A stretch of 64,000 bases of DNA, from the NCBI GenBank assembly GCA_022568135.1, contig JADFFQ010000002.1, positions 1 through 64,000 of the forward strand. The letters are read 5' to 3'. Source of the DNA: Planctomycetota bacterium. GTDB lineage: Bacteria > Planctomycetota > Phycisphaerae > Phycisphaerales > SM1A02. Within the stretch, counting starts at the first letter, position 1. Each line of letters starts with the position of its first letter. A program made the translations under genes and the position numbers. Shown piece by piece: positions 41,823-50,439 of this stretch. Below the pieces are notes generated by a model. That model had not been told where the DNA came from. It did no database searches and was given only the letters and a program-made list of their open reading frames with translations.

Positions 41823-42521
41823 ATGATGCCCCACGAGGTTCAGGATCATTACTTCCGCCAGGCCAAGCGCGAGGGGTATCTGTCGCGGGCGGCGTACAAG
41901 CTCATCGAGATCGACGACCGTAAGAGGCTGCTGCGGCACGGCGACTGGGTGCTGGATTGCGGCGCGGCGCCGGGCTCGTGGCTGCAGGTGGCCGCCAAAC
42001 GCGTCGGAGCCCGGGGCGTCATCGTCGGCATCGACCGTCAGCCGATCACCCACCATTTCGAGGACGGCAACATCCGCCTGATTGAGGGCGATCTGCAAGA
42101 AACGCCCGCCGAGGCGCTTTTACGCATAGCGCGTGGCGAGATGGGACAGCCCCGCCTGTTTGACGTGGCTCTTTCGGATATGGCTCCCATGACCTCGGGC
42201 GATCGAACGACGGACCACCACCTGTCAGTTCGGTTGTGCCACACGGTGCTCGACCGCTGCGCCGAGGTGTTGCGTCCCGGCGGGCACCTGGTGATGAAGG
42301 TCTTCGAAGGCGAGGCGTATCCGGAGCTGGTGGCGCGAGTCCGCCGGCTCTTTGAGACCCTCAAAGGCTTCGTTCCCAAAGCCTCACGCCCCCAGTCCAC
42401 GGAGATCTACATTGTCGCCCGCAAGTTCCGCGGGCCCGGCGCCGAGCAAGCCACGCTTAGCCACTTCGAGCTTGACCAGCCGCCTCGGCGACGACCCTCT
42501 CGCGGATGGGGTGATGGGTAG
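41823..42521 (+). CDS. rlmE: 23S rRNA 2'-O-ribose U2552 methyltransferase
   Basis: FtsJ/RrmJ-type SAM enzyme that methylates U2552 in the A-loop of 23S rRNA late in 50S assembly. The product has YLSRAAYKLIEID, the SAM motif VLDCGAAPGSWLQVA, LSDMAPMTSG and VMKVFEGEAYPEL, giving the K-D-K-E catalytic set. The usual N-terminal DHY.RQAK start (MPHEVQDHYFRQAKREG) is present. It has a short C-terminal extension relative to E. coli. Start at the first of two adjacent ATGs. Confidence 0.93.
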   Translation: MMPHEVQDHYFRQAKREGYLSRAAYKLIEIDDRKRLLRHGDWVLDCGAAPGSWLQVAAKRVGARGVIVGIDRQPITHHFEDGNIRLIEGDLQETPAEALLRIARGEMGQPRLFDVALSDMAPMTSGDRTTDHHLSVRLCHTVLDRCAEVLRPGGHLVMKVFEGEAYPELVARVRRLFETLKGFVPKASRPQSTEIYIVARKFRGPGAEQATLSHFELDQPPRRRPSRGWGDG

Positions 42522-42696
42522 GGTGCCATCGGCGCCACGGAGCAAGAGCCGCCTAATCGTGCGCAGTTTCTGCCGAACATCTGCAACCGCTGCCATCCGT
42601 GCAACCCGCAACCCGCGGGAGAACCCCCTTTTGCCGGGACCGCCCATGGGCGCGTGATTTGCCCCACAGCCGGACGCAGCACAAGGAGCAGTCCGC

Positions 42697-43680
42697 ATGC
42701 TTACCACCAGCGCATTGGCCGGTCATCTCACTCATGGGCTTTTTGCCGCCAGCCGGTCATCCCCCGCTCGCAAGTCCATCTCGGCGGAGGCGCCCGCCGT
42801 CCCTATCGCATTCAAGAGTAAGGCGGCGCCTACTGCCCGACTCGCCACGGCGCAACCGGCGAAACCGCTGGTGCACACCATCGCCAAGAACACGATCGTC
42901 CCAAGCGGCCCCAAGACGCTTCGGAACATCGCGCAGCCCGCTGTCACAGACAAAGTGGTAACGCCAAACATGCTCACTACGGCAGACCGGGAGTTGCCGG
43001 AACCGCAGGACCCGTGGCAGGCCCGCCTTGACGCCCTGCTCGCCGACTGGCACACGGCCGACTCTCCCTATGATTTCAACGGCGACGGAACCGTTGATCC
43101 GTACGACTTGGCGATCTATCTCAGCGGCAACTTCCCGCAGCAAGATGCACCGCTTGAGAAGCCCGCTGTCACAGCCCGGCCGGCAGAGAGGGTGGCAACC
43201 AGGCTGACCTCAGCCATCTTCGCCGCCCGTGATCGCGACCGCGACGGGACAATCCGAGAAAAGGATTTCGCAGGCGGGCAGCATCTGTTTCGTCGCATTG
43301 ACCGCGACGGTGACGGAGTAATCAGCCGCACGGACCTCCATGACACGATCACGGACAGTCTTCGGGCAACCATGAAACGTGATGAACCGCTGAGACTGGG
43401 CCATTTCACCCGGAGCTGGGCCTCGGCCTTCAACCGGCATGGCAAGGCCGACGGACCTGCGAAGATGTCCGAGCACATCCCATCGATGCGACGACACGTG
43501 CACGTTCGCGCCGCCGCGGAGCACATCGCTCACGCATTGCAACCGCAGTTCTCCAGCAACCCCACCGATATCCGTCAGGTCGTAGACAAATCCAGCCTTG
43601 CCGACGATCAGAAGAAGATGATCCTCGATCGAATCGCCGCCTGGCATCCTCGAGGGCTAAAGGTGAGCCTTGTCGGATGA
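42697..43680 (+). CDS. EF-hand/dockerin-type calcium-binding protein
   Basis: A 327-residue protein with at least three EF-hand loops: DFNGDGTVDPYD (about residue 127), DRDRDGTIREKD (about 179) and DRDGDGVISRTD (about 202). The first resembles a dockerin loop. The N-terminal 100 residues are low-complexity Ala/Lys/Pro and there is no obvious signal peptide. Likely a calcium-binding structural or regulatory protein; partner unknown. A strong terminator follows. Confidence 0.75.
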   Translation: MLTTSALAGHLTHGLFAASRSSPARKSISAEAPAVPIAFKSKAAPTARLATAQPAKPLVHTIAKNTIVPSGPKTLRNIAQPAVTDKVVTPNMLTTADRELPEPQDPWQARLDALLADWHTADSPYDFNGDGTVDPYDLAIYLSGNFPQQDAPLEKPAVTARPAERVATRLTSAIFAARDRDRDGTIREKDFAGGQHLFRRIDRDGDGVISRTDLHDTITDSLRATMKRDEPLRLGHFTRSWASAFNRHGKADGPAKMSEHIPSMRRHVHVRAAAEHIAHALQPQFSSNPTDIRQVVDKSSLADDQKKMILDRIAAWHPRGLKVSLVG

Positions 43681-43715
43681 TCCTGAACCCAGACGGCTAC
43701 GCCCGGTAAGCGCGT

Positions 43716-43750
43716 GTGAACCGCAGCATCCGCTGCGGTTCACTTCGTTT
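43716..43750. terminator. Bidirectional intrinsic terminator between convergent genes
   Basis: Perfect 12-bp stem GTGAACCGCAGC / GCTGCGGTTCAC with loop ATCC, followed by TTCGTTT on the plus strand. It lies 36 bp after the EF-hand gene and 41 bp before the end of the convergent oxidoreductase gene. Confidence 0.8.
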
Positions 43751-43791
43751 GGGGATTGTGCGCGGCTGGCACAAGAGGCGGCCTCACCAAC

Positions 43792-44823
43792 TCATACCAT
43801 CCTGGCGCCGGCTTCCCTCGCGGCCGCAACGATCCGATCTGCGGCGCGGACCGCGGCAAAGCCCGCATGGACATCCACGCTCGCCCGACGTCCGTTGCGC
43901 ACAGCGGAAATGAAATCCTCGATCTGCATTTTCAGCGGCTCACCGTCACTCACCACTAGCGGCTCCACCTTCACCAGACTGAGGTAGTCAACCTGCGAGA
44001 GGTCCTCCCCCGCCGCCAACCGCCGGCGCAGCTCGGCCAGCTGTTGAGCGTTGGCCGTCTTGCGGACCACGGTGCCGGTCCGCTTCACGAAGTCCGCCGA
44101 GACGTACGCATCTTCACTGATCAGCCGAATCTTCCGCTCGGTCTTTAGCGCAAGGCGACTTGCGGTGAGGTTTGCCACACAGCAAATGCCATCGGCACCT
44201 GGGGGAAACGTCAGCCGGGCGTTGCAGACGTCCTCCGCTTCGCCAAACACACTGACCGCGTTGGCCTGCACCTGCTGCGGTTCGCAGCCCAGAAGCATCA
44301 GCAACACGTCGATGTCGTGGATCATCATGTCGAGCACCACACCCACATCGACACTGCGGAACGTCATTGGGCTGACGCGATCGACCTCGACGTAGCGGGG
44401 CGTGATGCCCGAAAGCGAGCGGATGGCCACAGTCACCGGGTCGTAGCGGACGATATGCCCTACCTGCAGCACGGCAACGGAGCGCTCGGCCGCATCGACA
44501 ATGGCCTGCGCCTCCTGCACATTGGGCGCCAAGGGCTTCTCAATCAGGCAAGCCACCTTCGCGCTGAGCAGCGGCTCTGCGACGCACCGGTGAGAAACCG
44601 TAGGGGTCGCGACGCTCGCCGCGTCAACGCCCTGGTCCAGGAGCTGCTCAACGGTTTCAAACGCCTGGACCCCCCATTGATCGTGAGCCTGGCGACGACG
44701 CTGTGGGTCGATGTCAACCACGCCGACCAGCTCAACGGCCTCGGTCTCGGCATACACCCGTGCGTGATGCGATCCCATCCGGCCGACGCCAATCACCCCG
44801 CAACGTATCGGGCGATCAATCAT
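43792..44823 (-). CDS. Gfo/Idh/MocA family oxidoreductase
   Basis: A 343-residue NAD(P)-dependent dehydrogenase with the Rossmann motif GVIGVGRMGSHHARVYAE, the EKPLA motif (LIEKPLAPNVQEAQ) and a catalytic-type segment VVLDMMIHDIDVLLMLLG with a conserved DxxxHDID pattern. It is likely active on a sugar or inositol derivative, possibly a UDP-N-acetylglucosamine type substrate as for other proteins of this branch; this is inference. Its ATG overlaps the stop of the upstream zinc-ribbon membrane protein (ATGA), so the two are translationally coupled. Confidence 0.88.
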   Translation of the reverse strand: MIDRPIRCGVIGVGRMGSHHARVYAETEAVELVGVVDIDPQRRRQAHDQWGVQAFETVEQLLDQGVDAASVATPTVSHRCVAEPLLSAKVACLIEKPLAPNVQEAQAIVDAAERSVAVLQVGHIVRYDPVTVAIRSLSGITPRYVEVDRVSPMTFRSVDVGVVLDMMIHDIDVLLMLLGCEPQQVQANAVSVFGEAEDVCNARLTFPPGADGICCVANLTASRLALKTERKIRLISEDAYVSADFVKRTGTVVRKTANAQQLAELRRRLAAGEDLSQVDYLSLVKVEPLVVSDGEPLKMQIEDFISAVRNGRRASVDVHAGFAAVRAADRIVAAAREAGARMV

Positions 44824-45809
44824 GAGCTGCCCCCATTCACCACAACGTTAGTCGAAGGCACGGGTTGGATCGGCGGCGGGTCGGCGGACGGTTCAGCCAG
44901 CTCGATGGGGTCTGGAGGCGGAGGTATCGGCGCCGGCCTTGGGGCCATTCGCTCGTGCAGCTCCCGGCTGCGCTCGGCCCGGGCTCGAGCGTGAACAACC
45001 GACCAGCCCAGAGCATGATTCAGCGAAAGCAGCCCCACGGGAAACGCAAGGATCGAAGCCGCCAACAGCAGGGCGATTGGCACGACCACAAGCGGGATCA
45101 CAACAAACCTCATCACGCCGAAGGACACGCCTAACAGGGGAACCAGCATGCTGAGCATCACGGCAAATGGAATGCCGAACACGGCCAGGTTGAATGCCTT
45201 GCCTGCAAAGTCGTCGCGAACCCAGCCGGCAAACCGCGCCAAGTGCAGCGCCAAAGCAACGACGCCGACGATACCAAGAACCGCGCCACCGGCGGTCACG
45301 GCGAGCGCGACAGCCGGCGTGGCGGCAGCCAACTTCCCGGCGACCGCGGCCAGGGCCCACCCGCCTTGCAACCAACGGGCGGCCCGGCGTAACCAGCTCC
45401 TCTTTGACAAGCCGTAAATGGCCGCCTGCGGCATATCCAGTGGCTCAGTCAGCCGCCAGACGGCGACGAACCACAGCACGATCAGTGCGATGACGGCAAC
45501 TTCGTACCCCCCCGGCGCGGCCGGCAGCATGTAGCGTGCTACCGGCACGACCAGAACGCCGCCGACCGCCCCCGTCGCCATCCACGTACTCAAGCGAAAC
45601 TTCTTGATCAACGGCAGCGGCAGCTCATCAAACGCAAGATCGGCGTCCCGGCGAAACCTGATCGGAGTGCCGCACTCCGGACACACGCCGCCGTAGCGAA
45701 GCCCTCGCAAGTTATACTCGCACTGGTCGCACGGTTTGTCGGTGTCGATCGCTCGGCCTTGCAATGCGGCCCGGTACTTGAGGTATTTGTCGGTGAAGAA
45801 CTGGGCCAT
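44820..45809 (-). CDS. Polytopic membrane protein with zinc ribbon
   Basis: The 329-residue protein has the zinc ribbon CDQCEYNLRGLRYGGVCPECG near residues 24-48 and five or six hydrophobic segments (for example VAVIALIVLWFVAVW, VVIPLVVVPIALLLAASILA). It ends in a Pro/Ser-rich tail. It is coupled to the downstream oxidoreductase gene by a 4-bp overlap. The ribbon-plus-membrane plan recurs at 41191-41799. Function unknown. Confidence 0.72.
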   Translation of the reverse strand: MAQFFTDKYLKYRAALQGRAIDTDKPCDQCEYNLRGLRYGGVCPECGTPIRFRRDADLAFDELPLPLIKKFRLSTWMATGAVGGVLVVPVARYMLPAAPGGYEVAVIALIVLWFVAVWRLTEPLDMPQAAIYGLSKRSWLRRAARWLQGGWALAAVAGKLAAATPAVALAVTAGGAVLGIVGVVALALHLARFAGWVRDDFAGKAFNLAVFGIPFAVMLSMLVPLLGVSFGVMRFVVIPLVVVPIALLLAASILAFPVGLLSLNHALGWSVVHARARAERSRELHERMAPRPAPIPPPPDPIELAEPSADPPPIQPVPSTNVVVNGGSS

Positions 45810-45860
45810 CGGCGAACCATCGTACCCTCGTCCGTCCGCGCCAGCCGAGGACCGGGCGGC

Positions 45861-46664
45861 TCAGACCGCGGCGGCCTGGGCAGCCCAGGCCACTGCCTGG
45901 CGAAACATCGCAAGACCGAGCGGGTGACCGGCAACAGATGGTCCGTGCAGGCGCGTCCATTGCGGGTGCTGATTCCAGCGGGTGAACCGCTCAGGATGAG
46001 GCATCAACCCCAGCACCAGCCCCGAGGCATCGCAGACCCCAGCCACATCGCCTACGGATCCGTTGGGATTGTCGCCGGGCCGATAGCGCAGCGCAATCTG
46101 TCCAGACCGCTCGAGCCGGCCCAGCGACCCGGGTGAACTGGTGACAAACTTTCCTTCTCCATGGGCGACGGGCAGCATCGCTGATGGATCGTCCGCAGTC
46201 AGGCCGTGCGTCCAAACACAGCGGGTCTCGGGCGGAACCACCACGCCACACCAACGGTCCACGAATCGGCCGGTGTCATTGTGGGCCAGAGCGATCGTCG
46301 GCCGAGGCGGAGTCGATGGCCAGGGCTCGTCCCCCGCCGGTCCGGGCAGAATCCCCATCTGCACCGCGACCTGGAATCCGTTGCAGGGAGCAATGATGGG
46401 GACGCCTCGCTCGATCGCGCAGGCCAACGCCCGGTATAGACGACGGCGCATCAGCACTGCGGCGATCCTCCCTGCGGCGATCGCGTCGCCGTAACTGAAC
46501 CCGCCGGGCAAGCCGATCAGTTCGAAACGGTCGATCAACTGGGGATTGGCGAGAAGCCGGTTCAGGTGAATGAACTCCGCGGAGGCGCCGGCCAGCTCAA
46601 ACGCGTAGGCCAGCTCACGATCGCAATTGATCCCGGCGGTGGTAATGATCAAGGCATTGGGCAT
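45861..46664 (-). CDS. purQ: Phosphoribosylformylglycinamidine synthase subunit PurQ
   Basis: Glutamine amidotransferase subunit that supplies ammonia to PurL for FGAM synthesis. The 267-residue product has the class I nucleophile in IIAPCNGFQVAVQMG, the oxyanion block GLPGGFSYGDAIAAGR, and His-Glu in GLMPHPERF. It lies downstream of purL on the same strand with a 68-bp gap that holds a family A hairpin and a heptamer-like tract, which would be in the purQ leader. Confidence 0.95.
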   Translation of the reverse strand: MPNALIITTAGINCDRELAYAFELAGASAEFIHLNRLLANPQLIDRFELIGLPGGFSYGDAIAAGRIAAVLMRRRLYRALACAIERGVPIIAPCNGFQVAVQMGILPGPAGDEPWPSTPPRPTIALAHNDTGRFVDRWCGVVVPPETRCVWTHGLTADDPSAMLPVAHGEGKFVTSSPGSLGRLERSGQIALRYRPGDNPNGSVGDVAGVCDASGLVLGLMPHPERFTRWNQHPQWTRLHGPSVAGHPLGLAMFRQAVAWAAQAAAV

Positions 46665-46703
46665 GGTGGACAGAGGTTAGGGGTCAGGAGCTATGAGCTA
46701 TTC
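46665..46703 (-). repeat. Heptamer-like tract in the purQ leader
   Basis: After the family A hairpin, minus-strand sequence reads in 7-nt units GAATAGC, TCATAGC, TCCTGAC, CCCTAAC, CTCTGTC, then CACC and the purQ ATG. The units are degenerate but keep a 7-nt period and a final C. Confidence 0.45.
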
Positions 46704-46729
46704 GTTTCGCGGGCGGGCTTGTCCCGCCC
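46704..46729 (-). repeat. Family A hairpin in the purL-purQ gap, reverse orientation
   Basis: On the minus strand: stem GGGCGGG / CCCGCCC with loop ACAAG, followed by GCGAAAC. The conserved 3' GCGAAAC and the loop show the orientation. The purL stop codon lies at its edge. Confidence 0.75.
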
Positions 46730-46732
46730 TCT

Positions 46733-49700
46733 TTACCAATCCAATGTGCCGAGCCACGCCGCTTGCAACTCCTTGACGCTCACATCCAGTTGGTCCTCTG
46801 CCAGCGTTAGCCGAGACGACGAATTGAACCTGCCGATGACGGCCCCGGGCAGATCGTGCAACCGCGAACTGACCTCCGCAAGATCATCGCCGCGTATCTC
46901 AAGCAGATATCGTGCCGGTTGCTCGCAGAAGCAGCGGTGCTCAAGCGGTGGATCATCCTCGGCGGGCAAATCAGCCAGATCAAGTTGCAGGCCGAGACCG
47001 CTGGCGATCGTCATTTCCGCAGCGGCGACGAGCAGACCCCCTTCGCTGCAATCGTGAGCTGAGCTCACAAGACCATCGTTGATCAACCCGGCTACCGACC
47101 GCGCAATACGTGGTGCGACGTTGAGATCCACCGCGGGCAATGGAGACTGCCGAGCCTCACTATCACCAAACAGCATTTCAAAATGCGACCCGCCGATCGT
47201 CGACGTCGTCGGACTTCCGACGACCATCAGGAGATTCCCGGATTCCTTGGCATCCATGGTCACGCAACGGCTCACATCGGGCACGATGCCTATGCCGGAG
47301 ATGAGCAACGTCGGCGGGATTTCGATTGTCTTGCCGTCGGAGGTGGTGAACTGGTTGTTCAACGAGTCCTTGCCGGAGATGAACGGCGCGCGATAGGCCA
47401 AGGCCCCGTCATAGCACGCCTCCGCAGCGCGGACCAGCGCTCCCAGGTTTCGAGGGTCGTCGCAGCTCGGCCAGCAGAAGTTGTCCAGCAGCGCAATGCG
47501 GCTCGGATCGGCCCCGACGCAGACAAGGTTGCGCACGCATTCATCGATCGCTGCGAGGGCCATGAGGTACGGATCATCGCGTAAGCCGGTGGCCAGACCA
47601 TTGGCGATCGCAAGACCTCGCGTCGAGTCGAGCAGAGGCAGGATCACCGCGGCGTCCGACGGCCCTTCACCTTCGGGGCCCACCAACGGCTTGATGATCG
47701 AACCGCCCTGCACTTCATGGTCGTACTGGCGGATAATCCACCGCTTCGACGCGATATTGGGATGAGCGAGCAAGCGAAGCAGCGTGTCGGCGATCGAATG
47801 CGGGCGATCACCCGCCGCAAGCGGCGGGCTAGATAGCCCCCGGCTTGCCGGGGGGTTCCACGTCGCCTCTCGCGTCGATTGCGGTAGCCCTTCGTGAAGA
47901 AAGTTCATCGACAGGCGCCCAACCTCTCGACCCTCGTAGCGCAGGATCAACTCCTGCCCGTCGGTGCCGAACTGGCCCAGCTCGCACATCTCGGCCTCAT
48001 GCAGGTTGCAGATCGCCCGCAGCCGGTCGAGGTTCTTCGACGGCACGGCCAGCACCATCCGCTCCTGCGCTTCTGAAATCCAGATCTCGGTCGGGCTGAG
48101 GCCTTCGTACTTCAGCGGGGCCCGATCAAGATGCACCTCGGCACCGAGATGCCGGCCCATCTCGCCGACGGCACTGGAGAACCCTCCGGCACCACAATCC
48201 GTGATGGCATGGAACAGGCATCCCTGAGGGTGATCACGGGCTTCGAGGATCGCATCGAGCAGCTTCTTCTCGGTGACCGCGTTACCGATCTGTACGGCGT
48301 GGCTGAACTCATCCGCATGCGTGTCAGTTAGCTGGGCGGATGAGAATGTCGCACCGTGGATCCCATCGCGGCCGGTACGCCCCCCGATAACGACAATGCG
48401 ATCACCCGGCTGCGGATCACCGCTGATCTTCTTCCGCTGCATCACCCCGATGCAACCGCAGAACACCAATGGGTTGCCCACGTAATCGTCATCGAACCAC
48501 ACCGCCCCGTTGAGGGTCGGAATCCCCATGCGGTTGCCGTAGTCGCGCACTCCGGCCACGACCTCCGTGAGTATCCGCCTGGGATGCAAACAACCGTTGG
48601 GAAGCTGCCTGACCTGCGCTGAAAGCCCACGCCGTGCACGGCGTGGGCTTTGGGACCAATGATCCGGATAGGCAACGCAGAACACATCGGTAGCCGCGAT
48701 CGGTTTCGCCGCCAGGCCCGTGCCGATGATGTCGCGGATACACCCGCCGATGCCGGTGGCCGCTCCGCCGTACGGTTCGATCGCTGAGGGGTGATTGTGC
48801 GTCTCGACCTTGAAACACACGGCATGATCGTCGTCAAAGGCGATCACCCCGGCATTGTCCACGAACACCGACGGGCACCAATCAACACCATCGGCGATGA
48901 GTTGCTCGGTCGCGGCGACGATGGTGGACTTGAACAGGTTGTGGATGGTGATCGATCCATCGGGGTTGATCTCATGGCCTGGACGCCCACGGATTGGAAT
49001 CCGTGGGCTTTGGGCGTCGGTGATCTGCTCCTGATATCGAATCGTTGACTTGAGCGTTTTGTGTACACAGTGCTCGGACCACGTCTGGGCGATGGTCTCC
49101 AGCTCGATTTCGCGGGGATCGCTACCGAGCCGCCCATACTCCGCCTGGATTGACTTCATTTCGTCCAGACTCAGGAAGAGATGCGCTTTGCGAGAGAGTT
49201 TCACTAGCGCCGCATCATCCAGATCGCTCAGGGGCACTGACACGATGCAGAGCTGATGCGGCGAGCCGGCGACAAAGGCCTCGGGGTGGTACGGCTGCTC
49301 GTAAATGGAGTGAATGACGGTGTTGGCCAGGCATCGCTCGGCGACGAGCCGGGCGGTCAAGGCGTCGGTGCCGTGTAGGTCGTACCGCCGCGCGGTGCGG
49401 ACCTCGACGTGGGCCCCCAACATCGCACGGATCGCCAGCTCGACGGCCTCCGCATCGGGGTCCATCACGCCCGGAAGAGGATGCACCTCGATCAGGGCGT
49501 CTGCCGTCGGCGGGGCCGCCCCGATGGTCGCGGTCTCGAGGACGGGATCGGCCAGGAGCTCCTCGGCCAGTTGCCGGACATGCTGCTCGGTAAGGTCCCC
49601 GTGGATTAGGTACACCGCCGCCGTGTCTATCCTTGACGGGGGACTTGACAAGCCCAGCGAGGCCGCATCGCGGCATGCGGCGGCGCCCCGGGGGTCGGGG

Positions 49701-49747
49701 TGACCGGGTTGAGGGCGAACTTCGATGCGATGAACGCTGTTAGGCAT
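46733..49747 (-). CDS. purL: PurS-PurS-PurL fusion, FGAM synthase large subunit
   Basis: ATP-dependent synthase that converts FGAR to FGAM with PurQ. The product is about 1004 residues, against about 740 for ordinary small PurL. Residues 1-75 (RIEVRPQPGHPDPRGAAAC) and about 85-165 (LIEVHPLPGVMDPDAEAVEL) are two PurS-like repeats fused to the front. The PurL core shows QTWSEHCVHKT, ETHNHPSAIEPYGGAATG and DCGAGGFSSAVGEMG. Three palindromic segments are inserted in frame at about residues 246-256, 365-375 and 630-646. The ATG at 49747 begins the first PurS repeat; the open frame extends further. Confidence 0.94.
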   Translation of the reverse strand: MPNSVHRIEVRPQPGHPDPRGAAACRDAASLGLSSPPSRIDTAAVYLIHGDLTEQHVRQLAEELLADPVLETATIGAAPPTADALIEVHPLPGVMDPDAEAVELAIRAMLGAHVEVRTARRYDLHGTDALTARLVAERCLANTVIHSIYEQPYHPEAFVAGSPHQLCIVSVPLSDLDDAALVKLSRKAHLFLSLDEMKSIQAEYGRLGSDPREIELETIAQTWSEHCVHKTLKSTIRYQEQITDAQSPRIPIRGRPGHEINPDGSITIHNLFKSTIVAATEQLIADGVDWCPSVFVDNAGVIAFDDDHAVCFKVETHNHPSAIEPYGGAATGIGGCIRDIIGTGLAAKPIAATDVFCVAYPDHWSQSPRRARRGLSAQVRQLPNGCLHPRRILTEVVAGVRDYGNRMGIPTLNGAVWFDDDYVGNPLVFCGCIGVMQRKKISGDPQPGDRIVVIGGRTGRDGIHGATFSSAQLTDTHADEFSHAVQIGNAVTEKKLLDAILEARDHPQGCLFHAITDCGAGGFSSAVGEMGRHLGAEVHLDRAPLKYEGLSPTEIWISEAQERMVLAVPSKNLDRLRAICNLHEAEMCELGQFGTDGQELILRYEGREVGRLSMNFLHEGLPQSTREATWNPPASRGLSSPPLAAGDRPHSIADTLLRLLAHPNIASKRWIIRQYDHEVQGGSIIKPLVGPEGEGPSDAAVILPLLDSTRGLAIANGLATGLRDDPYLMALAAIDECVRNLVCVGADPSRIALLDNFCWPSCDDPRNLGALVRAAEACYDGALAYRAPFISGKDSLNNQFTTSDGKTIEIPPTLLISGIGIVPDVSRCVTMDAKESGNLLMVVGSPTTSTIGGSHFEMLFGDSEARQSPLPAVDLNVAPRIARSVAGLINDGLVSSAHDCSEGGLLVAAAEMTIASGLGLQLDLADLPAEDDPPLEHRCFCEQPARYLLEIRGDDLAEVSSRLHDLPGAVIGRFNSSSRLTLAEDQLDVSVKELQAAWLGTLDW
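47811..47858. repeat. Double palindrome inserted in purL
   Basis: Stem CCCGCCG/CGGCGGG with loop CAAG, then CTAGATAGC, then a family B hairpin CCCCGG/CCGGGG with loop CTTG and GGTTCC. On the purL strand it reads in frame NPPASRGLSSPPLAAG, an insert outside the conserved PurL blocks. Confidence 0.8.
48622..48651. repeat. Family C: perfect 30-bp palindrome inside purL
   Basis: AAAGCCCACGCCGTG and its exact complement. On the purL strand it is translated in frame as QSPRRARRGLS, between PDHW and LPNGCLHPRR of the conserved PurL core. Confidence 0.9.
48985..49014. repeat. Family C: second palindrome inside purL
   Basis: Stem GCCCACGGATT / AATCCGTGGGC with a 2-nt centre, followed by TTTGGGCG. 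On the purL strand it reads QSPRIPIRGR in the same phase as the other family C copy, just before INPDGS. Confidence 0.9.
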
Positions 49748-49866
49748 GTCCGGCCGGGATCGCCGCTCGCTGCGAGAGACGTCTTCGGATCGTATCGTCG
49801 CCTTCTCACCGAGACCATCGCGCGCAGGCAAACCCTGCGCCGCCGGGACCTCTACAATCACCGTCG

Positions 49867-50322
49867 ATGCCGCAACCAAAGCCGCATGTCGAGATGTACA
49901 CCGACGGGGCCTGCTCGGGAAACCCCGGCCCAGGCGGCTGGGCTTACATCCTCAAACATCCCAAGAGCCGGCGGGTGCAGGAACGCTCCGGAGGTGAACG
50001 GGCCACCACCAACAACCGCATGGAGCTTATGTCGGTGATCGAGGGCCTCTGGTCGCTGGACGGGGCTTGCCGAATCGACCTGTACTCCGACAGCCAGTAC
50101 GTCTGCCAGGGCTTGAATGAATGGCTCGACGAATGGATCGCCAGGGGGTGGAAGCGTCCCCGGAACGCCTCGATCAGGAACCTCGATCTGTGGAAGCTGC
50201 TTGATGAGCTTCGCCGGCCGCACACCCTCAGCTGCCACTGGGTTCGTGGCCACAACGAGCATCCGGAAAACGAGCGATGCGACCGGCTGGCCGTCGCCGC
50301 CCGCGAGGAGTTCAGCCCCTAG
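49867..50322 (+). CDS. rnhA: Ribonuclease HI
   Basis: Degrades RNA in RNA-DNA hybrids. The 151-residue product has the four acidic active-site residues in the usual contexts: YTDGACSGNPGPGGWA, NRMELMSVIEGL, DLYSDSQYVCQGL and NERCDRLAVAA, plus the basic protrusion RGWKRPRN. Length matches E. coli RnhA. Its start lies 119 bp from the divergent purL start. Confidence 0.95.
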   Translation: MPQPKPHVEMYTDGACSGNPGPGGWAYILKHPKSRRVQERSGGERATTNNRMELMSVIEGLWSLDGACRIDLYSDSQYVCQGLNEWLDEWIARGWKRPRNASIRNLDLWKLLDELRRPHTLSCHWVRGHNEHPENERCDRLAVAAREEFSP

Positions 50323-50439
50323 AGCGCAGCACACCCCACCTATCGGGGCGCGGGGGTCAATCTTCATCCGTGGAGCATCTGTCCGCCGACAACTTGGACT
50401 GCGGCACGCCCACAGTGTGTCCAGTATTCTCGAGGCCCT

